Assembly: GCF_019430885.1 (NCBI RefSeq)
Contig: NZ_JAHYBZ010000008.1
Coordinates: 186,001 to 250,000 of the forward strand
Length of the DNA: 64,000 nt
Source: Roseomonas alba
GTDB taxonomy: Bacteria > Pseudomonadota > Alphaproteobacteria > Acetobacterales > Acetobacteraceae
Direction: 5' to 3'
Positions 1-8,904 of the stretch are shown in pieces (positions within the stretch are counted from its first letter, which is position 1; each line of letters begins with the position of its first letter). Made by a program: the position numbers and the translations under genes. The notes beneath the pieces are model-generated. The model saw nothing but the letters and a program-made list of their open reading frames with translations, searched no databases and was not told the origin of the DNA.

Positions 1-86
1 GGTCCGCAACGGGGCCGATCCGGCGGGTTCGCCGGCGCCACGGGATCGCGTGACGTTCTGAATGTCGCGGGCGGGGGGACGCGATT

Positions 87-305
87 GGAGAGGGGCTTTG
101 CCCTCCTCCAGATCTCCCCCCCCCACCAAGGGCCACAGGGCCTTTGGAAACCGCAGCCTGGCGCGGGGCGTGCGGGGCTTGAGCGAAATGCATGGGCATG
201 TCGGGTCCAGCCATGGCGCAACGGCCCAGTCGGGCGCCTGATGGAGGTTTGCAAAGGCCTTTCGGCCTTTGCCGGAGTGGTTTGGAGGGGCGGCGCCCCT
301 CCAGA
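87..305. repeat. Family A dispersed element, copy 1
   Basis: The left arm (87-165) has a G/C hairpin around a TTTG loop, a pyrimidine-rich link, then a second hairpin built on GGGCCACAGGGCC and the motif CCTTTGGAAACCG. The right arm (242-305) carries the same blocks inverted: CAAAGGCCTTTCGGCCTTTG, then the hairpin GGAGGGGCGGCGCCCCTCC. The copy fills the leader in front of the glycosyltransferase gene at 406. Confidence 0.7.
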
Positions 306-405
306 CCACAGGCGACACCAACCGCTGATGAGAAAGGCCGTTGGGCCTTCCCGGGGGATCAGACCCGGGGAGTGGTGCACCCGATTTGCGGCCAGAAGGA
401 CTTCC

Positions 406-1518
406 GTGAAGATCTGCGAACTGACGAATGTCGACTTCTCGCTGCGCCATTTCCTGCTGCCGCTGATGCGCGGCCTGCGCGGGCGGGGGCATGAGGTGGT
501 GGGCGTCTGCGCCGAAGGCCCGCTGCTCGACCTGCCGCGCGCCGAAGGATTCCGCATCGAGGCGATGCCCCTCGCCCGCAGCCTCAATCCGATCCCGCAG
601 GCGCGGGCTTTCCGGGCGCTGCTCGACCTCTTCCGCCGCGAGAAGTTCGACCTGGTCCACGCCCACATGCCGATCAGCGGGCTGCTCGCCCGCCTGGCCG
701 CCAAGGCCGCGGGCGTGCCGCACATCGCCTATACCTGCCACGGCTTCCTGTTCAACCAGCCGGGGCCCTGGTGGCGGCGCGGCCTGTCGCTGCAGCTCGA
801 AAGGCTCGGCGGGCGCATGACCGACGTGTTCCTGACCGTCAGCGCCGAGGAAGCGGAGGATGCCCGCCGCCTCGGCATCCATCCCCGCGCGACGGCGGTG
901 CTGAACGGGCGCGATCCGGCGATCTTCCACCCGGATGCCGCCGCCCGTGCCGCCCTGCGCGCCGAACTCGGCGCCACGGAGACGGATTGCGTCATCGTCG
1001 TCGTCTCCCGCCTGGTGCGGCACAAGGGCCACCCGGAACTGTTGCGCGCCATGGAGGCGACACCGGACAACGCCGTGCTCTGGGTGGTCGGCGAGCGCCT
1101 CGCCTCGGACCATGGGGAGGATCTCGACTCGCACTTCGCGCGTGCCGAGGCGGTGCTGGGTCGGCGGGTGCAGCGCCTCGGCTATCGCCACGACATCGCG
1201 CGCATCCTGGCGGCAGCCGATGTCTTCTGCCTGCCCTCCCATTTCGAAGGCCTGCCCATGTCGATCATCGAGGCGATGCTGACCGGCCTGCCGGTGGTCG
1301 CGACCAACATCCGTGGCCCGCGGGAGCAGGTGGTGGACGGGCAGACCGGCTTGCTGGTCCCGCCGATGACGGACGCGCCGCTCGCCGAGGCGTTGTCGCG
1401 CCTCGCCTCGAACCCGGCGCTGCGGGCGCGCATGGGGGCGGCCGGGCAGGCCGTGGCGCTCGACAAGTTCGACGAGGCGAAGATCGTCGGCCGGACGATG
1501 GACTTGATGGGGGCCTGA
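406..1518 (+). CDS. Glycosyltransferase family 4 (GT-B fold)
   Basis: A retaining nucleotide-sugar transferase of the GT4 class, 370 residues, close to the usual size. The N-terminal half has the GT-B acceptor domain with HAHMPISG and TCHGF segments. The C-terminal half has the donor domain (VVSRLVRHKGH) and the GT4 acidic pair E281 and E289 in EGLPMSIIE. I chose GTG 406 because AGAAGGA lies 5 bases upstream and homology-like sequence begins there with KICELTNVDF; the frame is open further upstream but runs through repeat DNA. No sugar or acceptor can be read. No other polysaccharide gene is adjacent, so cell-envelope or exopolysaccharide glycosylation is only an inference. Confidence 0.85.
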   Translation: MKICELTNVDFSLRHFLLPLMRGLRGRGHEVVGVCAEGPLLDLPRAEGFRIEAMPLARSLNPIPQARAFRALLDLFRREKFDLVHAHMPISGLLARLAAKAAGVPHIAYTCHGFLFNQPGPWWRRGLSLQLERLGGRMTDVFLTVSAEEAEDARRLGIHPRATAVLNGRDPAIFHPDAAARAALRAELGATETDCVIVVVSRLVRHKGHPELLRAMEATPDNAVLWVVGERLASDHGEDLDSHFARAEAVLGRRVQRLGYRHDIARILAAADVFCLPSHFEGLPMSIIEAMLTGLPVVATNIRGPREQVVDGQTGLLVPPMTDAPLAEALSRLASNPALRARMGAAGQAVALDKFDEAKIVGRTMDLMGA

Positions 1519-1540
1519 ATCGTCCTGCGGGGGCCGAAGG

Positions 1541-1785
1541 TCGAAGGAGGGCTCTGCCCTCCTCCGAACCTCCACCCGCCAGGATGCTGGGCATCCTGGA
1601 CCACAATCCGTTGGCGCCGGGCAGGATTGTCGTTCCGGCGCCCCTCCCAGCGCACTCCCTGCGCAAGAGCAGGCTTCGGCATTCGCGCTGACCAACGCGC
1701 ACGGCGCCAGGTTAAGATGTGCAAAGGCCTTTCGGCCTCCGCTGGGGAGGTATCGGAGGGGCAACACCCCTCTCACATCTGCCGC
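1541..1785. repeat. Family A dispersed element, copy 2
   Basis: The gene-free stretch 1519-2034 is mostly this element. The left arm (1541-1630) has GGAGGGCTCTGCCCTCC and a second stem around GGATGCTGGGCATCC. The right arm (1714-1785) has GCAAAGGCCTTTCGGCC and GGAGGGGCAACACCCCTC. The rest, to 2034, shows nothing I can interpret beyond the ferredoxin leader. Confidence 0.6.
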
Positions 1786-2034
1786 GGATGCATCAGAACC
1801 GCGCTGGGAATGGATGTCCTGGCGGGAAGCTATGGGTGGCATGGCCCGATCGCCCGCTTTCCGCAGGTCGGCATGGCGGCTCCCGCGCGTGGGAAGCCGG
1901 GCATCAAAGGTTCTGGCAGTCTCGGGCGACATTGCAGGCACGCCGCAGTGATGTAAGTCAGGTGACTTGCGACACGGCGTCGCCGCGGCCATTTTGGGTG
2001 CGCCGCAACCACGAGCACCGGGGGCCTTCCGCCC

Positions 2035-2361
2035 GTGACCTACGTCGTCACCGAGAACTGCATCAAGTGCAAGTACATGGACTGCGTGGAGGTCTGTCCC
2101 GTGGACTGCTTCTACGTGGGCGAGAACTTCCTGGTCATCCATCCGGATGAATGCATCGACTGCGGCGTCTGCGAACCGGAATGCCCGGCCGAGGCCATCG
2201 TCCCCGACAGCGATGACAAGGCGACGGAATGGCTGGAGGTGAACCGCACCTATGCCGGCCAGTGGCCGAACATCACCCGCAAGGGCGAACCGCCGGCCGA
2301 TGCCGATGACTGGAAGGGCAAGCCCGGCAAGAAGGATCTGCTCAGCCCCAATCCGGGCTGA
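2035..2361 (+). CDS. fdxA: 7Fe ferredoxin (FdxA type)
   Basis: A small soluble electron carrier with one [3Fe-4S] and one [4Fe-4S] cluster; the 108-residue length fits the FdxA family. C9, C17 and C50 match the 3Fe cluster ligands; C21, C40, C43 and C46 match the 4Fe ligands, with C12 and C25 extra. The C-terminal tail has the usual [16 protein letters not shown] segment. The start is GTG 2035, giving [14 protein letters not shown], the normal family N-terminus. It stands alone, with repeat DNA upstream and carD downstream on the same strand. The redox partner is not identifiable here. Confidence 0.93.
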   Translation: MTYVVTENCIKCKYMDCVEVCPVDCFYVGENFLVIHPDECIDCGVCEPECPAEAIVPDSDDKATEWLEVNRTYAGQWPNITRKGEPPADADDWKGKPGKKDLLSPNPG

Positions 2362-2370
2362 GAGGCTGTT

Positions 2371-2398
2371 CGGACATGCAGCGTTTGGCGCATGTCCG
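2371..2398 (+). terminator. Possible terminator hairpin after fdxA
   Basis: CGGACATG (2371-2378) and CATGTCCG (2391-2398) form a perfect 8-bp stem just after the ferredoxin stop codon. There is no T-tract, so termination is uncertain. Confidence 0.4.
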
Positions 2399-2451
2399 GG
2401 CCCGGCACCGGCCAGCACCCCTGGGGGTTGACAGCCCCACGCGCCCGTGGG

Positions 2452-2480
2452 GTGACGGGGTTGCTTTTTTCTGCTATGGT
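2452..2480 (+). promoter_or_regulatory. Possible sigma-70 promoter of carD
   Basis: GTGACG (2452-2457) and TATGGT (2475-2480) are separated by 17 bases, in a locally T-rich stretch unusual for this GC-rich DNA. A palindrome, CCCCACGCGCCCGTGGGG (2434-2451), lies directly upstream and could be an operator or terminator stem. This is motif reading only. Confidence 0.35.
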
Positions 2481-2601
2481 TTCAAATGGATGGCTGCGGT
2501 GCGCCAGCGCGCGCCGCGGCCATGGCATTTTCGGCCCGGCCCGTTCCGGCCGGTCCGACCGTGACGCTCCCTGGCGTCACGGTAGCAGGAGCGACTCCGC
2601 G

Positions 2602-3627
2602 ATGAAGGCAACGGCCCGCCCCAAGGCGCCGACCAGGTCCAGCACCACTGCCACGGCGAAGCCCGCCACCAGACCCAAGACCCCGGCGACACCGCCGGCC
2701 AAGCCCAAAGCGGCCGCCAAGGCGGTGAAGGTGCAATCCAAGACCGCCCCCAGGCCCGCGGCGAAGCCGAAAGCCGAGGCGAAGCCGGCGACCACGCCGG
2801 CCGACAAGCCCGTCGCCGCACCGAAGGTCGCCGCCAAGCCGGCCGCGCCGGCGAAGCCTGTGGCAGCCAAGGCCGCGCCCGCCCCGGCCCCCGTGCCGAA
2901 GGCCGCTGCGCCCGTTGCCGCGCCAAAGCCGATGCCGGCCTCGCCGCCACCTGCCCCGCCGCCCGCCGCGCGCGCCGCCATGCCGCCGCCTCCGCATCGG
3001 CCGCCGCATCGCCTGGCCGCTGCCCCGGCCGTCGTCGCCACCGCAGCCAAGGTCGCGCCGCGCCCGAAGGAGGACTTCAAGGCCGGCGACCATGTCGTCT
3101 ACCCGACCCATGGCGTCGGCACGGTCCAGGGCATCGAGACGGTGGAAGCCGCCGGCTACTCGCTGCAGGTCATCGTCGTGACCTTCGAGGAGAACCGGAT
3201 GACGCTGCGCGTCCCGGTGAACAAGGCCGCGTCCTCGGGGCTGCGCAAGCTTGCCGCCGGGGCGGCGATGCAGGCCGCGCTCGACACGCTGAAGGGCCGG
3301 GCGCGCATCAAGCGCACCATGTGGTCCCGCCGCGCCCAGGAATATGAGGCAAAGATCAACTCCGGCGACCCGCTGCAGATCGCCGAGGTGGTGCGCGACC
3401 TGCATCGCAATGCCGGCCAGCCCGACCAGTCCTTCTCGGAACGGCAGATCTACGAACAGGCGCTCGACCGTCTGGCCGCCGAGGTCGCCGCGATCGACAA
3501 GACCGACAAGACCAAGGCCATCGAGAAGCTGCTGACCTATCTCGGCAAGGCCGAGAAGGGTGAGAAGGGCGACAAGGCCGCAAAGGCAGAGGCGGAGGCA
3601 GATGCCGATGCCGACTCGGAGGACTGA
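2602..3627 (+). CDS. CarD family transcriptional regulator with a Lys/Ala/Pro-rich N-terminal arm
   Basis: CarD/CdnL proteins bind the RNA polymerase beta subunit and stabilise promoter open complexes. The conserved part is residues 158 to about 330: an RNAP-interacting Tudor-like domain (AGDHVVYPTHGVGTVQGIE) followed by the helical DNA-contact domain. Residues 1-155 are low-complexity Ala, Lys and Pro, like the tail of histone H1, so the 341-residue product is about twice a typical CarD. The start is ATG 2602 with AGCAGGAG at 2584-2591; the frame is open upstream but has no better site. The C-terminus is acidic (EADADADSED). The gene is monocistronic. Whether the arm binds DNA is an inference. 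Confidence 0.9.
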   Translation: MKATARPKAPTRSSTTATAKPATRPKTPATPPAKPKAAAKAVKVQSKTAPRPAAKPKAEAKPATTPADKPVAAPKVAAKPAAPAKPVAAKAAPAPAPVPKAAAPVAAPKPMPASPPPAPPPAARAAMPPPPHRPPHRLAAAPAVVATAAKVAPRPKEDFKAGDHVVYPTHGVGTVQGIETVEAAGYSLQVIVVTFEENRMTLRVPVNKAASSGLRKLAAGAAMQAALDTLKGRARIKRTMWSRRAQEYEAKINSGDPLQIAEVVRDLHRNAGQPDQSFSERQIYEQALDRLAAEVAAIDKTDKTKAIEKLLTYLGKAEKGEKGDKAAKAEAEADADADSED

Positions 3628-3693
3628 GGCGCGCCGCGATCGTTCGGGCGGGGCAGCAAGGTCTTCCTGGCTGGCCCGCTTCGATCGTTAACC

Positions 3694-3860
3694 CCACAAG
3701 GGCCGAAAGGCCCTGGAAACCTCGATCTCGCGCCGCGGGCCACAGTCAGAAGGGGGCCGCTTTGCGCCCAAGGGGTGCTCGGTGGGCGTGGCGTGCCTGC
3801 CGCGCTCGGCGCCAGAGGTGATTGCGCTCCACCCAGGGGCACCCATTGGCGTCGGGCAGC
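3694..3860. repeat. Family A dispersed element, copy 3 (partial)
   Basis: A block with AAGGGCCGAAAGGCCC followed by TGGAAACCTCGATC matches the inner part of the family A left arm but lacks the outer GGGGC hairpin. The following sequence (GCGCTCGGCGCCAG, then TTGCGCTCCAC) resembles the middle of copy 4. It lies in the 954-base stretch 3628-4581, which otherwise holds only the broken gene at 4143 and a terminator. Confidence 0.45.
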
Positions 3861-4142
3861 AGCGTCCGTGACACCCCCCCGATGGCCCGGTGGGGCGGGG
3901 AAAGGTCGTCCCCCCGGAATTGGGCGGCGGCACACAGCCGCATGCCAGAGAACAGCCTCCCGAAGCTCAACGTCAGAGGTATCCGGGAACAGCTTCCCCG
4001 GCTCGTCCGGCGCGCGGCGGAACGCAATGGCGGATCATCCCCGCCAGGCTAGCTCGGGCGCCGGCGCTGACGGAAACGGCGGCGGTCCGGGCGTATGCCC
4101 TTGGTTGCGGGAACAGCGACCGAAGCGGAGGCCTCCGTGGCC

Positions 4143-4494
4143 ATGACGCGCTTCGCCGGCGCCATCGCGGACCTGCTGGGACCGCGGCCGGACGAAAGGC
4201 CGACGGTCGCGTCCGAGACGGGTCGGTTGTCGGGGACCGTGATCACCGAGGACGCGACGGACTGGCAGCACGGCACCGAACCCGGCCGCAATCCCGTCGA
4301 TGCTGCCGTCGAATGGTTGGAAAGCGACGAGATGGTCGGGCCCGACAATCATATGGCCCCTCGTCCTCGCCAAGCTGGGGAGGAGCCCGGCCGCCCAGAC
4401 CCAGGCCATGATCGCGGAGGCCATGGCCGAATGCCCGGAGGACTGGATCGGCCGGTTGTGCGCCCATTGCCCGCCATCCACGACCGGGTCCTGA
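4143..4494 (+). pseudogene. Probable frameshifted small gene, unknown product
   Basis: From ATG 4143 (MTRFAGAIADLLGPRPD) codons are strongly GC-ending for about 69 codons, up to about 4350. GC-ending usage then moves to the +1 frame, which reads PLVLAKLGRSPAAQTQAMIA and stops at 4494. Joining the two gives about 116 residues with sensible composition, which neither frame gives alone. A single inserted base near 4345-4360, or a sequencing error, explains this. GGAGG lies about 11 bases before the ATG. I recognise no family. Confidence 0.35.
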
Positions 4495-4518
4495 TCCGGG
4501 GTCGGGCGCCAAAGACAA

Positions 4519-4549
4519 AAGGCCCCGGGGATCGCTCCCCGGGGCCCTT
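4519..4549 (-). terminator. Intrinsic terminator of the Bax-inhibitor-1 gene
   Basis: A stem of about 12 bp (AGGCCCCGGGGA / TCCCCGGGGCCCT) around a TCGC loop is followed on the minus strand by TTTTGTCTTT. It lies 33 bases after the stop codon of the gene at 4582-5370 and looks like a rho-independent terminator for it. Confidence 0.8.
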
Positions 4550-4581
4550 TCGGTGCTGCCTGGATCAGGCGGCCCGGGACC

Positions 4582-5370
4582 TTACTCCTGGCGCTGGCCC
4601 ATGAAGGACAGCAGGATCTGGAACAGGTTCACGAAGTTCAGGTAGAGCGCCAGCGCATCCATCACGCTCCGCTTGCCAGCCAGTTCCGTGCCTTCGGCAT
4701 AGGCATAGGAAATGTAGTCGGTCTTGATCCGCTGGGTGTCCCAAGCGGTCAGGCCGACGAAGACCACCACGCCGATGATGCTGATGGCGAAGGCCAGCGC
4801 GCTCGAGGCCAGGAAGATGTTGATCAGCGACGCGAGGATGATGCCGATCAGGCCCATCATCATGAAGCTGCCCATCTTCGTCAGGTCGGCCTTCGTCGTG
4901 TAGCCGTAGAGGCTGATGCCGGCGAACATCGCCGAGCAGACGAAGAAGGTCGTCGCGATGGACTGACCCGTGTAGCGCAGGAAGATGTTCGACAGGCTCG
5001 CGCCCATCGCCGCGGCGAACAGCCAGAACAGCAGCTGCACCGTGCTCTTCGTCATCCGGTTGATGCCGAAGGACAGCGCCAACACGAAGGCCAGCGGCGA
5101 CAACATCGCAGCCCAGCCAAGCAGGGTCGGAGAAACGACGCGCATGCCGTTCGCCGCATAGCCGACGGACCAGAACAGGTTCATCAGCGTGGGCGTCGCG
5201 GCGATCACATAGGCGACAATGCCGGTCAGCAGCAGCCCCGAAGCCATCCAGTTGTAGACCCGGAGCATGTAGGACCGCAGCCCGGCATCGACGGCGGCCG
5301 CGTCGGCGGTCGCGACGCGACCCCAGCCAGGCGCACCCGTCGTGTATCGAGTGTCGGGACCAAAGGCCAT
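4582..5370 (-). CDS. Bax inhibitor-1/YccA family membrane protein
   Basis: Inner-membrane protein of the BI-1 (TMBIM, UPF0005) superfamily, 262 residues, full length. About 35 soluble N-terminal residues precede six to seven hydrophobic segments, starting at MASGLLLTGIVAYVIA and ending in the family-typical C-terminal part (DTQRIKTDY, then ALALYLNFVNLFQILLSF). Members are pH-sensitive calcium leak channels or interact with FtsH (YccA); which role applies cannot be read here. The gene is monocistronic, with its own promoter-like boxes upstream and an intrinsic terminator downstream. Confidence 0.92.
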   Translation of the reverse strand: MAFGPDTRYTTGAPGWGRVATADAAAVDAGLRSYMLRVYNWMASGLLLTGIVAYVIAATPTLMNLFWSVGYAANGMRVVSPTLLGWAAMLSPLAFVLALSFGINRMTKSTVQLLFWLFAAAMGASLSNIFLRYTGQSIATTFFVCSAMFAGISLYGYTTKADLTKMGSFMMMGLIGIILASLINIFLASSALAFAISIIGVVVFVGLTAWDTQRIKTDYISYAYAEGTELAGKRSVMDALALYLNFVNLFQILLSFMGQRQE

Positions 5371-5413
5371 GGTGTGGAAAACTCCTCCGAAGGGGATGAT
5401 TCCCCGCAGGTGA

Positions 5414-5443
5414 AGAATATGGACACTTCTTCATCTTGATCAA
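5414..5443 (-). promoter_or_regulatory. Possible sigma-70 promoter of the BI-1 gene
   Basis: Read on the minus strand, TTGATC (5443-5438) and TATTCT (5419-5414) are 18 bases apart and 43 bases or so before the start codon at 5370. The surrounding 40 bases are clearly more AT-rich than the window average. Confidence 0.45.
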
Positions 5444-5580
5444 CGGGCGATCGCCGCTGACCGTCAATGGCCGGTGCCCGCGTGTAAGATGGGGCGCGGC
5501 ACGTTCCGCCGCATCCCCAGAACGTGTCACTGTTGCGATTTGGCACGTTGGTATGGCCGGGCGGTAAACGCCGGCCAGGC

Positions 5581-5605
5581 GGGGCCGCGCCGGAAGCGCG
5601 GCCCC
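5581..5605 (-). terminator. Hairpin after the lipoprotein gene
   Basis: A perfect 10-bp stem, GGGGCCGCGC (5581-5590) with GCGCGGCCCC (5596-5605), around a 5-base loop sits 8 bases past the stop codon of the 5614-6216 gene. No U-run follows. Confidence 0.55.
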
Positions 5606-5613
5606 TGACCGGG

Positions 5614-6216
5614 TCAGCCCGCGGCGGGCTCGACCGAGATCGCGGTCGCCTCGACGAAGGCGACGTTCACGCGCTGACCGGGGCGCAGGTTGCGGACGAA
5701 GGCCTGCATCTCCGGATTGCGCACCACGACCGTGCGGCGCACGCCGCGCGAGGAGGTGAAGGTCACCGCATTGGTCGTCTGGTCGACCGCGTTGATCGTC
5801 ACGGTGTCGCGCAGGGTGGTCACCACCGCGCCGGCCGGACGCTCGCCGAGTTCGGCGCGGGCGGCGCCGACATCGATCTCGGCCGGCAGGTTGGTGCCGC
5901 GCGGCGTCATCTGCACGGCGACGGCTTCCTCGAAGCGGACGCGCACGCGGTTGCCGCGGCGCACCTGGCCGAGGTTCTGCACGCTTTCCGGCACGACCAG
6001 CGTGATGGTGCGGTTCGCCGGCGTCAGGATGGTGACGTGGCGGGTGCGCAGATCCACCGAGCGGACGACGCCGACCGCTTCCTGCGCAGTGGAGACCACG
6101 ACCGGCGGCGGCGGGGTCACCGGCTGCTGCGGCTCGCTGGCGCAGGCGCCGAGGGCAAGCAGCGGAAGGGCGACGATCGCGGCGAGCTTGCGGCGCGGGA
6201 AAGAGGGATGCGTCAT
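5614..6216 (-). CDS. Putative lipoprotein with two related domains
   Basis: A 200-residue protein exported as a lipoprotein: basic start, hydrophobic core and the lipobox LALGAC with C25 as the lipidated Cys. A short Pro-rich linker follows. Two segments of about 60 residues look alike: residues 46-100 (VGVVRSVDLRTRHVTIL, then GNRVRVRFEEAVAV) and about 135-195 (VTINAVDQTTNAVTF, then GQRVNVAFVEATAI). Each reads as a small beta-barrel of the kind found in periplasmic OB-like proteins. I do not recognise a named family. The upstream neighbour on the same strand is an ABC permease 130 bases away. Confidence 0.7.
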   Translation of the reverse strand: MTHPSFPRRKLAAIVALPLLALGACASEPQQPVTPPPPVVVSTAQEAVGVVRSVDLRTRHVTILTPANRTITLVVPESVQNLGQVRRGNRVRVRFEEAVAVQMTPRGTNLPAEIDVGAARAELGERPAGAVVTTLRDTVTINAVDQTTNAVTFTSSRGVRRTVVVRNPEMQAFVRNLRPGQRVNVAFVEATAISVEPAAG

Positions 6217-6348
6217 GGCAGATCCTCGATGGGAAGGCGGCCTGGTTGAATTCGGCCGCGCGGACCTTACAGGAAGCCGTGCCGAGGCGGTAGCCGGATG
6301 CGCGCCGCTTTCGCGTTCATTTTCCAGCAGTTTACGGCGTGTTACCGC

Positions 6349-8847
6349 CTATTCGTTACGCAACAGCGGAGCCGGTCGCGCGCGCAGCGCCAGCGCCGTG
6401 CCGACATGGCCGAAGACCAGCGTCAGCGCCGTGCAGGCCAGCACCACGGCGGCGAGCGTGCCGGGCAGGAACACCCACTCGCCCCCCATGACAAAGCGCA
6501 CCACACCCCAGGCCGCCAGCGTCCCCGCCACCGCCGCGATCAGCCCCGCCGTCGCGCCCAGCAGGCCGAATTCCACCAGGAAGGCGCTGCGGATCTGCGC
6601 GCGCGTCGCCCCCACGGTCTTCAGCACCACCGCATCGCGCACGCGCCGCCGCTGCCCGGCCGCCACCGCGCCCGCCAGCACCAGCGCCCCGGCCGACAGC
6701 GTCATCGACGCGGTCGCCGTCAGCGCCGTGCCGATGCGCGCCAGCAGGGCCGCGACCTGTTCGATTGCATCGCGCACCCGCACGCCGGAGACGTTGGGGA
6801 AAGCCTCGCTGATCGCGCGCAGCACTGCGCCTTCCTCGGCCGGGGCCGCACGCACCGTCGCGATGTGGGTGTGCGGCGCCGCCTCCAGCAGGCCGGGCGA
6901 GGCCACCAGCACGAAGTTCAGCCCCAGCCCGCGCCAGGCAATGTCGCGCAGATTGGCGATGCGCAGCGGGATGTCGCGCCCAAGCACGCTCACCGTGATG
7001 GTATCGCCCAGCCCGATGCCCCAGCCGCGCGCGAGGTTGGCGTCGAAGGAGACCAGCGGCTCACCGCGATAATCCGCCGGCCACCATTGCCCGGCGACGA
7101 TGCGCGTGCCCTCGGGCGGCGTGGCGGCGTAGGTCAAGCCGCGATCGCCGCGCAGCGCCCAGGCCGTCTCGGGGGTGGTGCGCACCTCCTCGGCCGGCAC
7201 GCCGTTCACCGCGACGATGCGCGCACGGAGCGACGGGACGCGCTTCACCTCGCTGACCGTCGGCTGCTCCGCCGCAACGCGGTCGAAGTCGCGCGCCTGG
7301 TTGGATTGGATGTCGATGAAATAGAAGCTCGGCGCCGCGTCCGGGATCTGTTCGGTGATCTGGCGGCGCATGTTGCCTTCGATCAGCGCGATGGCCGCGA
7401 GCGTCGTCAGCCCGATGCCGAGCGAGACCAGGATCAGCGGCGTCGGCGCGCCGGGCCGGTGCAGATTCGCCAGGCCCAGCCGCACCGCCGGCCGCCTTAC
7501 GAAGCGCAGCCTTCTCGCGGCCGCCATCAACGCGAAGGCGCCCAGCCGGAACACCACCAGCGTCCCCGCCGCGCCCATCACGAACCAGACGGCGAACATG
7601 CGATTTTCCGCCGTGCCGACGATCAGCGCCGCCAGCGCCAGCCCCGCCGCCATGGTGCCGAGCACCAGCGTCAGCCGCGGCCGCACGCCCGCCGGCTGCA
7701 ACGTATCGCGGAACAGCGCCGCGCCGGGGATCTCCATCGCGCGCCCGAGCGGCCACAAGGCGAAGGCAAGCGCGGTCAGCATCCCATACAGCGCGGCGAG
7801 CGCCAGCACCGCCGGATACAGGCCGAGCCGCGGTGGCACCGGCAGCGCATCCGCCAGCGCCGAAGCCGCCGCGAAGGTCAGTCCGAAGCCCGCCACCAGC
7901 CCGATCGCGATGCCCGCCGCGGCCAGCGCAATCACTTGCACGAGATAGGTCGCAAAGATCACCCCCGGCGACGCCCCGAGGCAGCGCAGCGTCGCGATGG
8001 TCCGCGCGCGCTGGTCGAGCCACGACCGCACGCCGGTCGCCACGCCGATGCCGCCCACGAGCAGAGCCGTCAGGCTCGCCAGCGTCAGAAAGAAGGCTGC
8101 GCGATCGACGAAGCGGTTGACCGACGGCGCCGCCGCATCGGCCGTGCGGATGCGCCAGCCATTCCGCGGGAAGGCCTCGCGGAAGGCGTCCACGAAGGCT
8201 GAGCGACTCGCGCCGGGCGGCAACGCGACGCGATACTCGAAGGTCACGAGGCTCCCGGGCTGCACGAGTTGCGTCGCATCCAGATCCGCCATGCGGATCA
8301 TCGCGCGCGGGCCGAGAATGGAGACATTCGTCACCTTGTCCGGCTCTGCCGCGACGAACCCGCGCAGGGCGAAGCGCGCCTCACCGATGCGCAACTCGGT
8401 TCCCGCCGCCACACCGAGCCGGTCGGCGATCAGGCGATCGACCGCGATCTCGCCCGACCCGATCTGGCCTGGCGGATCGAGCACCAGTTCCCCGAACAGC
8501 GGATAGAAGTCATCAACCGCCTTGAGTTCCACCAGCGTCCGATCGCCATCCGGAGCGACGGCCATGGCGCGCATCGACGTCACGCGCGACAGCCGCGCGC
8601 TGTGTTGCGTCAGCCAATCCAGCGCCGCCTGCGGCAACGGCCCTTGCTGCGATGCGACCTCAACCTCGCCGCCCAGCAGCTTCGCGCCATCGGTGGCGAT
8701 GCCAGCCTCGATGCCGGCGCGCAGCGTGCCGACGGCCGTGATGGCGGCGACACCCAGAGCCAGACAGGCGAGCACGATGCGCAGGCCCTTCACGCCGCCA
8801 CGCAGGTCGCGGCGGGCGAAGCGGAAGGCGAGGGCGAGCGTCTTCAT
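6349..8847 (-). CDS. FtsX/MacB-type ABC transporter permease (YbbP-like)
   Basis: Inner-membrane permease of 832 residues, matching the large YbbP class with two FtsX domains. The N-terminus (FARRDLRGG, first TM near residue 25) leads into a long periplasmic MacB-like domain, three TM helices, a central hydrophobic region of four helices, a second periplasmic domain and a final FtsX domain ending near ALRARPAPLLRNE. The start is ATG 8847; an upstream extension of the frame runs through repeat DNA. The cognate ATPase gene lies upstream on the same strand across copy 4 of the family A repeat. The pair probably moves lipids or extracts lipoprotein-like substrates; the substrate is unknown. Confidence 0.9.
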   Translation of the reverse strand: MKTLALAFRFARRDLRGGVKGLRIVLACLALGVAAITAVGTLRAGIEAGIATDGAKLLGGEVEVASQQGPLPQAALDWLTQHSARLSRVTSMRAMAVAPDGDRTLVELKAVDDFYPLFGELVLDPPGQIGSGEIAVDRLIADRLGVAAGTELRIGEARFALRGFVAAEPDKVTNVSILGPRAMIRMADLDATQLVQPGSLVTFEYRVALPPGASRSAFVDAFREAFPRNGWRIRTADAAAPSVNRFVDRAAFFLTLASLTALLVGGIGVATGVRSWLDQRARTIATLRCLGASPGVIFATYLVQVIALAAAGIAIGLVAGFGLTFAAASALADALPVPPRLGLYPAVLALAALYGMLTALAFALWPLGRAMEIPGAALFRDTLQPAGVRPRLTLVLGTMAAGLALAALIVGTAENRMFAVWFVMGAAGTLVVFRLGAFALMAAARRLRFVRRPAVRLGLANLHRPGAPTPLILVSLGIGLTTLAAIALIEGNMRRQITEQIPDAAPSFYFIDIQSNQARDFDRVAAEQPTVSEVKRVPSLRARIVAVNGVPAEEVRTTPETAWALRGDRGLTYAATPPEGTRIVAGQWWPADYRGEPLVSFDANLARGWGIGLGDTITVSVLGRDIPLRIANLRDIAWRGLGLNFVLVASPGLLEAAPHTHIATVRAAPAEEGAVLRAISEAFPNVSGVRVRDAIEQVAALLARIGTALTATASMTLSAGALVLAGAVAAGQRRRVRDAVVLKTVGATRAQIRSAFLVEFGLLGATAGLIAAVAGTLAAWGVVRFVMGGEWVFLPGTLAAVVLACTALTLVFGHVGTALALRARPAPLLRNE

Positions 8848-8904
8848 CGGGCGAGGGGCCGCGAGGGGCGCCGCCCTATACGCGCGACGATTGAGGCGAT
8901 GGCG

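Noticed and set aside
2..61. Possible C-terminal end of a plus-strand gene running off the left edge
   Set aside because: Nineteen codons with TGA at 59-61 are too few to support a call.
6298..8202. Long plus-strand frames opposite the ABC permease
   Set aside because: Gln/Arg/His-rich shadow translation of a GC-rich gene; the minus-strand product has clear FtsX domains.
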